DNA from: an uncultured Shewanella sp.
Lineage (GTDB): Bacteria > Pseudomonadota > Gammaproteobacteria > Enterobacterales > Shewanellaceae
Length of the DNA stretch: 64,000 bases
Direction of reading: 5' to 3'
NCBI RefSeq assembly: GCF_947491715.1
Contig: NZ_CANLKR010000023.1
Coordinates: forward strand, 27,786-91,785
How positions within the stretch are numbered: the stretch's first letter is position 1; the number at the start of each line of letters is the position of its first letter. The notes under the pieces are model-generated. The model searched no databases. It saw only the letters and a list, made by a program, of their open reading frames with translations, and had not been told where the DNA came from. The position numbers and the translations under genes are program-made. Shown in pieces: positions 9,602-18,633 of this stretch.

Positions 9602-10057
9602 ATGATGCGTTATCTCATTATTATATTTATTTTATCATTATCCGGTTGCGCACAAATGCAGCAAGACTGGATAGCCCAACATTGTAATCAAGAGTCAGCT
9701 TATACCCAAGGTGTTAATGACGCACGTCATGATATCGATATGCAGCCTAACTATGCTCAAGGATGCCCCACTACGCCTGAAAAACTCAATCAATCGTACC
9801 GCCAAGGTTACCAATTTGTCATTACCAACCAACCTCCCAGTATCAATATCAACACCTCCCAAGCCCAAAAACAATACCGCTGCCATGACCAGTATGGTCA
9901 AAAAGTCTGCGGGTATGACTGTAAGTCATTCGCAGGTCAATGGACATGCGCTCAAAAACCCGATCAAGAATGTATACAAAACATGAGTGAGATAAAATGT
10001 GGTTATCACTGTCAAAAAGATGATTTTGGTCAGCTAAATTGTAAAACAAAGCCATAA
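9602..10057 (+). CDS. cysteine-rich lipoprotein, function unknown
   Basis: Starting at the ATG at 9602 (or 9605) gives about 151 residues with a short signal and lipobox LSLSGC, so it is predicted to be a lipoprotein. A longer frame reaches back into gntT but lacks sense as a signal sequence. After the lipid-attachment Cys come two similar Cys-rich units near the C-terminus (YRCHDQYGQKVCGYDCK and IKCGYHCQKDDFGQLNC), suggesting a duplicated disulfide motif. It follows gntT by 41 bp but has no evident link to gluconate. Confidence 0.7.
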   Translation: MMRYLIIIFILSLSGCAQMQQDWIAQHCNQESAYTQGVNDARHDIDMQPNYAQGCPTTPEKLNQSYRQGYQFVITNQPPSININTSQAQKQYRCHDQYGQKVCGYDCKSFAGQWTCAQKPDQECIQNMSEIKCGYHCQKDDFGQLNCKTKP

Positions 10058-10215
10058 AATATTTAATAAATATTTATCATTTTGCTAACTAAAGTGCTAA
10101 TGTAATTGGTTTCATGTCATCATACAGACACATAGATTTTTTATAATATACCTCTCGCGTTAACACACGCCGTAAGTGCTAACCGTCACACTCACACTAT
10201 TTTACATAAAATAAT

Positions 10216-11403
10216 ATGACAAAGATTAGCACACTCAAACCATTATTTATCGACACTCGGCAACATTCTCTTTTAGCCTGTAACTTACTCACACTTGAAG
10301 ATATGGGCATTCAAGCCGCTACTTTTGTCAGTCCTCCAAAATGGCATTTAGCCCATACAACTTGGTTCTTTGAAACCTTCATTTTGAAAGAGTTTACAGA
10401 TAATTATGTCGCATTTAACGCAACTTATGAGCACCTATTTAACTCTTACTATAACGGTATAGGAAAACAATACCCAAGATCGCAACGCGGTTTATTATCA
10501 AGACCTAGTATTGATGAAGTGCTCACCTACAGAGAAGTCATTGACACAGCAATAATCAATTTAATTTGTGATATCCATCATCCAAAGCACCAAATCATTC
10601 TCAAACGCTGCATGCTTGGGATCCAACATGAAAAACAGCATCAAGAATTACTCTATACCGACATTAAATATTCTTTATCACACAACCCCTTATACCCCAC
10701 ATTAATGACAGACCTTCCCGCTGCACCACCCCAATACGCCCAACACTGGCTCCCCTTTCAAGGCGGTCTTTACCAAATAGGTGTAGATCCTGACGAGTTA
10801 CCTTTTTCTTTTGATAATGAATCACCTAAACATCACACTTATCTTAGCGATTTTTCTCTGTCTAATCGACTCGTCACCAATAAAGAGTTTCAATCTTTTA
10901 TCGACGATGGTGGATATGAACGCCCAGAATTATGGCTTTCAGATGGATGGGATCACCGTCAAAAAAACCAATGGCAGCAGCCTTTATATTGGCTATCAAT
11001 AGAGGGTGAAGCCCTACAATACACATTATATGGCTTGCAAAAAAGACATGATGATCAAGCCGTCATCCATATTAGTGCATTTGAAGCAGATGCTTACGCC
11101 AACTGGGCAGACGCGCGACTCCCCACTGAAGCAGAATGGGAACATGCCGCCAACCAACACGCTGCCTTAGTCGACCTTAATGATACGTGTTGGCAATGGA
11201 CGAGTAGCCCTTATCGCCCTTATCCAGGATTTAAAGCAGCCAAAGGCGCCATTGGAGAATATAACGGAAAATTTATGTGTAACCAATGGGTGCTTAAAGG
11301 GGGTTCGCCAGTCAGTCCTAATAATCACCTTAGACCCAGTTACCGAAACTTTTTTTACCCTGATCAGCGCTGGCAATTTAGCGGTATTCGTTTAGCCAAA
11401 TAA
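10216..11403 (+). CDS. egtB: EgtB-like sulfoxide synthase (ergothioneine biosynthesis)
   Basis: EgtB is a non-haem iron enzyme that uses O2 to join hercynine to gamma-Glu-Cys or Cys. The 395-residue product has an N-terminal DinB-like domain with the iron ligands WHLAHTTWFFE and HEKQHQE (H-x3-H-x-E), and a C-terminal FGE-sulfatase domain with RLPTEAEWEHAA, VLKGGSPVSP and FSGIRL. It is somewhat shorter than actinobacterial EgtB. The histidine methyltransferase gene follows 18 bp downstream, so the two form an operon. No egtA, egtC or egtE is in the window. OvoA is unlikely, as it is a fusion with a methyltransferase. Confidence 0.88.
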   Translation: MTKISTLKPLFIDTRQHSLLACNLLTLEDMGIQAATFVSPPKWHLAHTTWFFETFILKEFTDNYVAFNATYEHLFNSYYNGIGKQYPRSQRGLLSRPSIDEVLTYREVIDTAIINLICDIHHPKHQIILKRCMLGIQHEKQHQELLYTDIKYSLSHNPLYPTLMTDLPAAPPQYAQHWLPFQGGLYQIGVDPDELPFSFDNESPKHHTYLSDFSLSNRLVTNKEFQSFIDDGGYERPELWLSDGWDHRQKNQWQQPLYWLSIEGEALQYTLYGLQKRHDDQAVIHISAFEADAYANWADARLPTEAEWEHAANQHAALVDLNDTCWQWTSSPYRPYPGFKAAKGAIGEYNGKFMCNQWVLKGGSPVSPNNHLRPSYRNFFYPDQRWQFSGIRLAK

Positions 11404-11421
11404 ATCTAATAAGGACTTCAG

Positions 11422-12420
11422 ATGTTCGACTCCGTCATCAAAACAAAATCAGCAGATAATGTTTATTTTAACTATCACAAAGAAGACAGAAGTGATGATA
11501 TAACGAAATTACTCCAAGGATTGCAAGCACCACAAAAAACCATTAATCCAAAATATTTCTATGATACACAGGGATCTGAGCTTTTTGAAAAAATAACACA
11601 ATTACCTGAATATTATCCAACACGAACAGAAAAGCACCTACTAAGTCATCATGCTCAAGAAATTGCACAATATTGCGAAGAGCAGGTTATTTTGATTGAA
11701 CCTGGCAGCGGCAACAGCGATAAAGTGAGATTACTGCTAGCAGCACTCAAGCCGAAAAGTTATGTGCCTATGGACATTTCAGCCGAATTTTTACAACGTG
11801 CAGCAAATCAATTAGGTGAAAAATACCCTTGGCTTGATATCCACGCTATCTGCACTGATTTTAGTCAATCTCCTCCCCTTCCAAACGAGTTACCTCAAGG
11901 TAAACGCATTATTTTTTACCCCGGTTCAACATTGGGCAATATGACTCCCCCTCAAGCCATTCATTACCTAAATCAATTACGTCAATGGATAGATGGGAAC
12001 AATTCACAACAAAAAGGCGGGATCTTGATTGGCATCGATCTGCATAAATCATCACAACAATTAAATGCGGCCTATAATGATGCTGCTGGGATCACCGCAG
12101 CCTTTAATTTAAATATATTATCACACGTTAATCGATTAGTTGATGGCAACTTTGACAAACAAAAATTCGAACATTTGGCTTTTTATAATGAAAAACAACA
12201 TAGAATTGAAATGCATTTAGTCAGCAATATTGATCATATTGTTCATCTCAACAAGCATGCATTGACCTTTAAAAAAGGTGAACGGATCCATACTGAAAAC
12301 TCCTACAAATATACACTAGACAGCTTTAACAGCTTAGTGAATAAAGCAAATTTATCAGTCAAAAAAACCTGGATTGATGAAGACTCATTGTTCAGCGTTC
12401 ATTACTTGTCTTCAATATAA
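11422..12420 (+). CDS. egtD: L-histidine N-alpha-methyltransferase
   Basis: EgtD trimethylates histidine to hercynine with three S-adenosylmethionine. The 332-residue protein shows the family's start FYDTQGSELFEKITQLPEYYPTRTE, SAM-binding IEPGSGNSDKVRLLL and YVPMDISAEFL, then GSTLGNM, GIDLHKS and a late TENSYKYT. It lies 18 bp after egtB and ends at a strong terminator at 12448-12476. Confidence 0.93.
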   Translation: MFDSVIKTKSADNVYFNYHKEDRSDDITKLLQGLQAPQKTINPKYFYDTQGSELFEKITQLPEYYPTRTEKHLLSHHAQEIAQYCEEQVILIEPGSGNSDKVRLLLAALKPKSYVPMDISAEFLQRAANQLGEKYPWLDIHAICTDFSQSPPLPNELPQGKRIIFYPGSTLGNMTPPQAIHYLNQLRQWIDGNNSQQKGGILIGIDLHKSSQQLNAAYNDAAGITAAFNLNILSHVNRLVDGNFDKQKFEHLAFYNEKQHRIEMHLVSNIDHIVHLNKHALTFKKGERIHTENSYKYTLDSFNSLVNKANLSVKKTWIDEDSLFSVHYLSSI

Positions 12421-12447
12421 CTAAATCAATATCAATAAAGGCATCAA

Positions 12448-12476
12448 AAAAGTACACCCTATTGCTGTGTACTTTT
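12448..12476. terminator. bidirectional rho-independent terminator
   Basis: AAAAGTACAC and GTGTACTTTT form a perfect 10-bp stem around a 9-base loop, with A and T runs on either side. It sits between convergent egtD and the ParR-like gene and can serve both. Confidence 0.85.
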
Positions 12477-12495
12477 CATTTTATCATCCATTAAC

Positions 12496-13218
12496 CTACC
12501 ACAACCCCTTAGCTTTAACACTGCGAGCTCGTTTTAATTGGGTTTCTAAACTATCCACTTCAGCTTTCTCTAAAGGCGCAACCTTTGATGACGATTTCAA
12601 TTGCTGAGAAATGTGTTCAACACGTTTAATTAAATCCTGTTGGCTCGCTTTAATCGACTCGATATTTTGATTGACTTCACGAATATCTAACACTTTTGAG
12701 GAGCGATTGACTTCACTTCCCTTTTCGATATCAAGTTGATTCAACCCTTCTAATAACGCTTGTTGTAGCGAGGCAATATTATCAAGCTGGGTCTGGATTG
12801 TGACTCCAGCTTCAAGCTGAGAGAATGTGCTCAGTTCTGTTTTTACCGCCTCAGTTTGATCAATACTGTGTTTTTCTAGCATTGAGGTCAATTGCTGCCA
12901 TTGAGGTTGAGACAACACGGCATCTTGCGGCTTTTGTTTAATGCCCACTTGTGCCAGCTGCCACAGCAAAGGCTCAACACTCAACTCATCATTGGGTAAC
13001 AGTTCGCAGATCAACTTAGGTAAATCAGGGGACAGTTTATGCAAATACAATCCAGATAAATATAAAGACTGGTGAAACGCGTTACTTCGCGCAATCATCA
13101 CTTCTTTACCGCTTTCCATTTCTTTTTCTTGTTTCTGCCATGCCCTTAAAATATCAATCGCATACTGATGATGGGTATGTAATTCTGGCTCAACAATAAA
13201 GCTACATCGAATACGCAT
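12496..13218 (-). CDS. probable ParR-like adaptor with coiled-coil extension
   Basis: The 240-residue product lies 23 bp downstream of a clear parM homologue, where parR sits on plasmid R1. Its first 90 or so residues follow the R1 ParR pattern as I remember it: a basic strand (MRIRCSFIVEPE), a helix, then LSGLYLHKLSPDLPKLICELL, compared with AGLALY...FLLCELL. Unlike the roughly 117-residue R1 protein it continues with 130 residues rich in Gln, Glu and Ser that look like coiled coil (QTQLDNIASLQQALLEGLNQ; ASQQDLIKRVEHISQQLKSS). ParR binds the centromere parC and caps ParM filaments. ParR identity is inferred from position and this weak match. Confidence 0.55.
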   Translation of the reverse strand: MRIRCSFIVEPELHTHHQYAIDILRAWQKQEKEMESGKEVMIARSNAFHQSLYLSGLYLHKLSPDLPKLICELLPNDELSVEPLLWQLAQVGIKQKPQDAVLSQPQWQQLTSMLEKHSIDQTEAVKTELSTFSQLEAGVTIQTQLDNIASLQQALLEGLNQLDIEKGSEVNRSSKVLDIREVNQNIESIKASQQDLIKRVEHISQQLKSSSKVAPLEKAEVDSLETQLKRARSVKAKGLW

Positions 13219-13241
13219 GTCGGTCTCTCTATTCAGTAAGC

Positions 13242-14264
13242 TTATGATGCAACTGCGATATCATCGACTTCAGCCGCATGATAACAACAAATCTCACGTG
13301 ACAATGCTTCTTGAGGTTCATCCAACAAAACAATTTTACTGGCTAAACTGGGGTAAGCCTCTCTCACAGCTTGTTCAATTAAGGTCGCACCGCCACCCAC
13401 TAGGTAAATACGGTTAGGATTTCGCATGAAGGTTTTCGCTTCATAGGCCACCGCATCCCCCAGTTCATTAATCTTATTCGCAATACATTCAAGCACCCAA
13501 TCTAGCTTACTTAAATCATTAATCACTTCACTGGCAAAATCACGATCGTGACGACGTTTTATCAGCTCATTTGCCACTAAATAACTGGCATCACTGTCTG
13601 CAGCCGCTAATGCTTTTCTCGTCGCATCCGTCACCATAGACACACCAATTTCTGCATTACCATAAACACTTGATATATCATCAAACTCACCAACAATGAC
13701 GCCCATGTCTAATGTGGTACCGCCCACATCAATCACAAGCGACTTGGTAAATTCATTCACCCCAGAATCCACTAATGTGGTCAATACTGCCGGTAGACTT
13801 TCAGGCAAAACTTCCACATCAATAATCTTAAACACTTCACCTTTATTTAAATTGATGTCTCGCATTAAGTTCGCTTTTTTACGAGCAATATTATCTTCAT
13901 TCTTTTGACAATCATCGGCATTGTAAAATTCAGTGATGGGTAAGGTCACTAGAATTTTCACTTCACAAGGGGCTATGCCCGTTTGCAACAAGGCATGATG
14001 TACCGACAGTAAATTTAAATCATCATATTGAAACGCCACATGGGTCGTTGATAAGGCTTTATCGGAGGTCGCATCATAGGTATATTTTGTCGAACCAATC
14101 TGATAATTAAAGATTTTTTTATCACTTAATAGTGCGGCACTTTTCCAGTCTTTACGAAAAGAATTAGGAGAAGTGATACTGCATACTTGCCCCTTATCTA
14201 TCCAGCTGATTTTTACGTTTGTCGAACCATCATCGATGGCAAACTTTAATGTTACTGCTTGCAT
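13242..14264 (-). CDS. parM: ParM/StbA-family actin-like segregation ATPase
   Basis: From the ATG at 14264 the product is 340 residues beginning MQAVTLKFAIDDGSTNVKIS; a longer frame to 14321 adds 19 residues unlike the family. Actin-fold motifs are in order: phosphate loop 1 (DDGSTNVK), phosphate loop 2 (VIDVGGTTLDMGV) and adenosine motif (YLVGGGATLIE). PNSFRKDW, VHHALL and ENIARKKAN also match R1 ParM. ParM filaments push plasmid copies apart. The second gene is the likely adaptor. No replication gene is in view, so this may be a plasmid or integrative-element relic, or a chromosomal use of the filament. No array of parC-like iterons was found just upstream. Confidence 0.88.
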   Translation of the reverse strand: MQAVTLKFAIDDGSTNVKISWIDKGQVCSITSPNSFRKDWKSAALLSDKKIFNYQIGSTKYTYDATSDKALSTTHVAFQYDDLNLLSVHHALLQTGIAPCEVKILVTLPITEFYNADDCQKNEDNIARKKANLMRDINLNKGEVFKIIDVEVLPESLPAVLTTLVDSGVNEFTKSLVIDVGGTTLDMGVIVGEFDDISSVYGNAEIGVSMVTDATRKALAAADSDASYLVANELIKRRHDRDFASEVINDLSKLDWVLECIANKINELGDAVAYEAKTFMRNPNRIYLVGGGATLIEQAVREAYPSLASKIVLLDEPQEALSREICCYHAAEVDDIAVAS

Positions 14265-14392
14265 TATAAAGTTGAGCCTATTAAAAAAAGGGATTACCCA
14301 TTTATAGCGGCACTTTTTCAATAAACTTTAATGCTCTTGCACTAACTTTATCCCTTGAACATTGCCCCCTCTTTATATCCATATAAGTCATT

Positions 14393-14902
14393 CTATTGCG
14401 TAAATGCCATTGATGGGTCAACCTCGCACTGTGCTACCGACTTAACGTCATTGCCTTTATTAATAATCCAACACTCTTCATACAGGGAGCAATAACAAAG
14501 TTCAACCTCGATAAATTCATCCATATCTAACAAAAAATCGGCTTTGTCACCTTGATAAGACAAGGGATTAATCATTATTTGTGCTGATAAAATTCGGCTA
14601 CTAATATGCGATTGAGACACTCTAGGTAAATCCGGAATATCCCGCCACTCTTTAATCGGTTTAGACTGATATGTCACTATCGCATACTGGATTAACGCTG
14701 GGCCATTACCGCTATTAGTCACACCATAGTTAAAATTATTTTCTCCAAAACTGCGATGCCACTCCAACCTTGGCCAGACTGATGCTCGAGCATAACTGCG
14801 ATCCACATAAGCTGAATATACGCTCACTCCAGCCGTAATTAAGCTTATCAATAAGGCAGAAAATGCCACTATCATCTCTGGTTTTTTTGTACCACTTAAC
14901 AA
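14393..14902 (-). CDS. single-span membrane protein, unknown
   Basis: The product is 169 residues from a TTG at 14902, or 160 from the ATG at 14875, which directly precedes the hydrophobic segment IVAFSALLISLITAGVSVYSAYV and is the likelier start although no good ribosome site is seen for either. After this one membrane span comes a beta-rich domain with FNYGVTNSGNGPALIQYAIVTY, a phrase common in small anchored proteins of unknown role. Four Cys occur late. It is upstream of parM on the same strand, with 128 bp between. Confidence 0.6.
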   Translation of the reverse strand: MLSGTKKPEMIVAFSALLISLITAGVSVYSAYVDRSYARASVWPRLEWHRSFGENNFNYGVTNSGNGPALIQYAIVTYQSKPIKEWRDIPDLPRVSQSHISSRILSAQIMINPLSYQGDKADFLLDMDEFIEVELCYCSLYEECWIINKGNDVKSVAQCEVDPSMAFTQ

Positions 14903-15069
14903 CTAACATATTACAACCATTCCCTTTACTGCTTTTCATTCCACCACAAAAAGTGATAAGAAACTGATTTTTATATGTTAAAATAACAATGCATCAATAT
15001 CAATAACCTACTCTGTCTTCCCTCCAAAAAAAACGCCCTACTTTTGACTGCCCTCTTTAGAGTAATTTT

Positions 15070-15091
15070 CCTATCCACACCCTATCCACAC
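15070..15091. repeat. two tandem 11-bp repeats, DnaA-box-like
   Basis: Two head-to-tail copies of CCTATCCACAC. Each contains CTATCCACA, one base from the DnaA box TTATCCACA. The 11-bp unit length equals that of the R1 parC iterons, but there are only two copies and they lie 800 bp upstream of parM with a gene in between. Confidence 0.6.
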
Positions 15092-15179
15092 ATTGTCGAC
15101 TGCACCTAAGCTTGCTAGCTTAAAGATCCATCAAGTGCAGTTCATTAACAACAAAGCAAATAAAGAAAAAGGACTTCAA

Positions 15180-15560
15180 ATGAAATTAACTCATCTATTA
15201 AAAGCGTCGGCATTATTTTCAACATTATTACTGTCCCAAAACGCCATATCCGCAAATTTGGTCTGCTATTTAAACGTCAAACCCGGCGGCAATGTATTTG
15301 GCAATGGTACCGCCAATTGCTCAGGTCTGGATTTTAGTTTTGGCAATAGTACCTCTGGTCGTTTTGCGATTCAAAACATCACTAAAAATGTGGATACGGT
15401 GATCTGGCAAGGCGATGCAAGTTGTTCAGGCGGGACTCAATGTTATGTCACCGTTCGTGCCTATAGCGGTAATACCACCGCAAAAGCCACGATTTTATAT
15501 GATGATGGCACCTGGGAAACCACCAATAGTGCATCTATGAATTATGAAACTGGCCATTAA
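15180..15560 (+). CDS. small exported protein, unknown
   Basis: The ATG at 15180 follows an AAGGA site by eight bases and gives 126 residues with a clean signal peptide (KLTHLLKASALFSTLLLSQNAISA, cleaved before NLVCY); an upstream in-frame start at 15093 would bury this signal. The mature protein is small and beta-rich with four Cys (VCYLN, ANCSG, ASCSGGTQCYV) that may form two disulfides, and many Gly/Asn/Thr. No family is recognised. A terminator-like hairpin follows at 15580. Confidence 0.72.
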   Translation: MKLTHLLKASALFSTLLLSQNAISANLVCYLNVKPGGNVFGNGTANCSGLDFSFGNSTSGRFAIQNITKNVDTVIWQGDASCSGGTQCYVTVRAYSGNTTAKATILYDDGTWETTNSASMNYETGH

Positions 15561-15579
15561 TACTGGCGAAACAAGGTTA

Positions 15580-15604
15580 ACAGGCGATAGCACTTATCGC
15601 CTGT
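15580..15604 (+). terminator. terminator-like hairpin
   Basis: ACAGGCGATA and TATCGCCTGT form a perfect 10-bp stem with a 5-base loop, 20 bp after the exported-protein gene. Only a weak T tract follows. Confidence 0.65.
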
Positions 15605-16002
15605 CATTTGTCATGCATTCCCAAAAAACACCACCCACTCGACATAGCGCAAAAAACTGCTCTTCTAATTCTAAAGCCACCGCGTAATGACGACGGCAGT
15701 CACTTTATTTTCATTAATGAAAACCCTGTATTATTCATACAAAAAACAGTCATATTTCTCTAGATGATACATTCACTCCAATCCGAAAAAAGCGCTTTGT
15801 TCCCTTGATAGTGTGGCAGTTTTTATTATGCTTGAGATAATAAACCTCCCACAACTCGCTCACTTTTTATACCAATTGCATATTTTTAAGCCATACTTAT
15901 ACTGCGACAAATGAACACAGAGATTCAATCTAACACTTCAACCTGACGCTAACCTCAAGCTAAACACTAGGCTTAATAGGTCACAGTTAAAAGGAGAGTA
16001 TT
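15605..16002. other. 398-bp intergenic region
   Basis: No gene seen on either strand. The right end holds the promoter and the AAGGAGAG ribosome site of the small basic ORF at 16003. Confidence 0.4.
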
Positions 16003-16119
16003 ATGAGTAAAGGTAAAAAAGGTAAAAGAGACGCTAAAAAGAAACCTCTATTAACACCGAAAGAGAAGAAAGCCGCCAAATTGGCTAAAAAATCAACCCC
16101 AGATGTGTTGGGGAATTAG
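16003..16119 (+). CDS. 38-residue highly basic small protein
   Basis: A short ORF with a very strong ribosome site (AAGGAGAG, six bases before ATG). The product is about 40% Lys/Arg: MSKGKKGKRDAKKKPLLTPK, then further Lys/Ala, ending PDVLGN. The ideal ribosome site and clean stop make it likely to be real. It could bind nucleic acid or ribosomes; nothing proves a role. Confidence 0.6.
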   Translation: MSKGKKGKRDAKKKPLLTPKEKKAAKLAKKSTPDVLGN

Positions 16120-16456
16120 GCAACAATCATTCAATAACCATTCCCCTTTAATGAGCCATAACATGAACGTTATGGCCTCCTTCCTAATATCATCCCCCTC
16201 CACTCCCAATGCTTTATCAAAAAATAGATTAGAAACCAATAAGGTTGAATATTTAAATAATAGTGGAGCATTACTTTAAATAACCTAAAATATGCTCGCT
16301 CTTCAAATACTCAATTGGATACTAAGAAATAATGATTAATCAAAATATAAAAAGCGCCAAAAACACAACTGACGCAACAAGTTATACCATTTTCATAAAA
16401 ATCAATAAGTAAGCTAAATCCAACAACCTAATTTATGACTAATCTCCAATTTAAGG
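16120..16456. other. 337-bp intergenic region with one hairpin
   Basis: GCCATAAC/GTTATGGC (16155-16176) forms an 8-bp stem that could end the small basic gene's transcript. The remainder is AT-rich and no gene was seen. Confidence 0.45.
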
Positions 16457-17242
16457 TTACCACCTATCTCGCAAGTTTCTCAGTCCAATAAATACCGATT
16501 TGGGATCAGTCTGTTGATCGTTCAATTCGTTTTTTAGATTGCTGATAATTTCTTCATTTTGAAGCCTAAAGAAAGGATTGATTTGTCTTTCAATCCCTAA
16601 GGTCGTAACCATTCGGTTTTCTGGATCTTGTCTATTAACAACAGCCAACAGCTCCGCAGCTTGAATATTACCAGGCTCACGTTGTTGCGAAAATTTCAGG
16701 TTGTTAACGAAATAGTCGTGTCCTGGATAGATCCTTGTGTCATCTGGTAAATTGGCTAATTGCTCAACAAATGTATGATATAAATCATTAACATTGCCTC
16801 CGTATTTACAATTTCCGGCACTCGCATTGAACAAGGTATCACCACAAAACAAAGCCGGTTCACCTTGTTCAGACAGTAAACAAACATGCGCTGAGGTATG
16901 ACCGGGTGTGTGTAATACTCGAAGACGGATCTCAGTGCCAACCTCAATTAACTCTCCAGCACTTAAACCAACATCAACATTGGGGATACTACTGATGGCA
17001 TTTTTATGAGCATAAATTTTGGCGCCAGTTGCCGCGACAATCCCCGGGTTCCCTTCAATATGATCAAAGTGTTCATGAGTATTCACTATTGTGGTGATTT
17101 TTACAGCATGGCGTTCCGCCTCAGCTAAGCATTTATCAACATCGAGTGGGTCTAAAATAATCGCCTCATTCGTTTGCTCGCAGATAATTAAATGACAATA
17201 ATTGCTCAAAAAATTATTCATAAATAGTCGAATGATTTTCAT
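16457..17242 (-). CDS. MBL-fold hydrolase, glyoxalase-II-like
   Basis: The 261-residue product has metallo-beta-lactamase metal ligands THEHFDHIEG (HxHxDH, about residue 56), HTPGHTSAH, CGDTLF and YPGHDY, in the order and spacing of hydroxyacylglutathione hydrolase. The late INPFFRL resembles the NPFLR of GloB. Such enzymes cleave S-acylglutathione such as S-lactoylglutathione. It is the third gene of a probable operon after a glutathione transferase and a MAPEG protein, which supports a glutathione-linked substrate. Cytoplasmic. Confidence 0.83.
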   Translation of the reverse strand: MKIIRLFMNNFLSNYCHLIICEQTNEAIILDPLDVDKCLAEAERHAVKITTIVNTHEHFDHIEGNPGIVAATGAKIYAHKNAISSIPNVDVGLSAGELIEVGTEIRLRVLHTPGHTSAHVCLLSEQGEPALFCGDTLFNASAGNCKYGGNVNDLYHTFVEQLANLPDDTRIYPGHDYFVNNLKFSQQREPGNIQAAELLAVVNRQDPENRMVTTLGIERQINPFFRLQNEEIISNLKNELNDQQTDPKSVFIGLRNLRDRW

Positions 17243-17355
17243 CAGGTTGCTCCTTTACGGTTTGAAATATAGCTAAATCAATATAAAATGACATAGTCAG
17301 CTGGAATGAAAAGTGATTTAGCTATAATAAGTGTATTAGTCATGTTTAATTGACT

Positions 17356-17748
17356 TCATGTTTGCAAAATTGCGATAGCTAACACTAGCTGACATATTGA
17401 ACCAATCATAAAGCTAATTGATTTAATAATAGGTATTGCAAAAACCAGCATGAAAAAATGAGCCACACGAGTAAGGCAATACACCACAGAGGCGATAACC
17501 GTTGCGTCACTGCTTATTCCAGTTACATGCACAATAAGTACTAAGGGGGCGAATATCGCTAAATTCTCGATTGCATTTCGATGAGCACGATCGACTCTAC
17601 CTGCCCATTCTGCAACATCTGCAGGCCCGCTTGGATAACCGAGTGCATCTGAGATGCCTCTAACCTTAACAAGGTTGAACATGTAAGGCACCCACATCAA
17701 TGCAGTCAATAAAGTGATCAACGTTAAGGATATCAGTTCAGTCGGCAT
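17356..17748 (-). CDS. MAPEG-family membrane protein
   Basis: From the ATG at 17748 (GGAG ribosome site six bases upstream; a start at 17760 would overlap that site) the product is 130 residues with four hydrophobic segments. It has the MAPEG hallmark RVDRAHRNAIENLAIFAPLVL in the second helix and RVAHFFMLVFAIP in the third. The family includes microsomal glutathione S-transferases. It lies between the soluble GST and the glyoxalase-II-like gene on the same strand. Confidence 0.85.
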   Translation of the reverse strand: MPTELISLTLITLLTALMWVPYMFNLVKVRGISDALGYPSGPADVAEWAGRVDRAHRNAIENLAIFAPLVLIVHVTGISSDATVIASVVYCLTRVAHFFMLVFAIPIIKSISFMIGSICQLVLAIAILQT

Positions 17749-17815
17749 ATCATTCTCCATGGTACAATAGAATTAACAACACAAGCATGACAGGTACTTC
17801 TCATACTGATTACCA

Positions 17816-18508
17816 TTAAGCTTGAACGACCATTTGTTGAACGACCATTTGTTGACCTACCATTTTCTTTAACGAATCAATCATTGGTTTTTCCGTTTGC
17901 ATGCATTTCATCAAAACAGGATGGGCCATGATCTGAGCTAAATGTGCGCTCAACTTTGGCCATCGCAGCGCATCAACATCAAAATCTGCATAAGTTGCAT
18001 TAATAATAGCCGTAGCCACGGCAATATCTGCAACACCTAATTCACCAAAGAAAAAACCTGTCGCAGGAAGTTGAGATTCAACATAATCAAATACTGGTGG
18101 CACTAAATTTGTTATGCTATTTTCCACAATCCTTTCATCCGTGGGATTATTTGTCATAACAGGCTTGGTCAGTCGCTCCATAAAAATATGATCGGCACAA
18201 GGCTTGAATAACATTGATCCGCCATACTCTTCCAACCAACGACTTTTAGCCCGGTCCTCAATACTTTTAGGTCTTACCGTGGTATCAGGGTATTGCTCTT
18301 CCAAATACTCAATAATGACACTTGAATCACAAATAACCACATCACCATCATGGAGTGCAGGTATTTTCCCCAATGGACTAATGGCTAAATATTCAGCAGT
18401 TTTCGTGCCGGGATAAATATCAACGATGTCGTAATCTAGGCCTTTTAGCTCAAGCACAACACGTGCTTTGCGGACGAATGGGGACATTGGAATACCATAT
18501 AATTTCAT
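17816..18508 (-). CDS. glutathione S-transferase
   Basis: The ATG at 18508 sits eight bases after AGGAG and gives MKLYGIPMSPFVRKARVVLEL, a classical GST thioredoxin-fold start (230 residues); the longer frame to 18610 is not needed. The glutathione-binding segments LGKIPALHDGDVVICDSSVIIEYLE and the C-terminal helical domain with FFFGELGVADIAVATAI are present. The C-terminus ends in a duplicated VGQQMVVQQMVVQ tail encoded by two exact 15-bp repeats (17824-17853), probably a recent slippage product. First gene of the detoxification operon, divergent from the GlxA-type regulator. Confidence 0.9.
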   Translation of the reverse strand: MKLYGIPMSPFVRKARVVLELKGLDYDIVDIYPGTKTAEYLAISPLGKIPALHDGDVVICDSSVIIEYLEEQYPDTTVRPKSIEDRAKSRWLEEYGGSMLFKPCADHIFMERLTKPVMTNNPTDERIVENSITNLVPPVFDYVESQLPATGFFFGELGVADIAVATAIINATYADFDVDALRWPKLSAHLAQIMAHPVLMKCMQTEKPMIDSLKKMVGQQMVVQQMVVQA

Positions 18509-18633
18509 GCTCATGACTCCTAATAATTGATTGAATAAAATGCTTCTTCGAATATCTGAGTGATACTTTACTTGTGCACAGTCATTGATATAAGATTTAT
18601 AAGGGACCAAAAAAGACCATTCGGGACATATTC

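Noticed and set aside
14265..14392. parC-like iterons upstream of parM
   Set aside because: No repeated 11-mer or other regular unit could be seen here.
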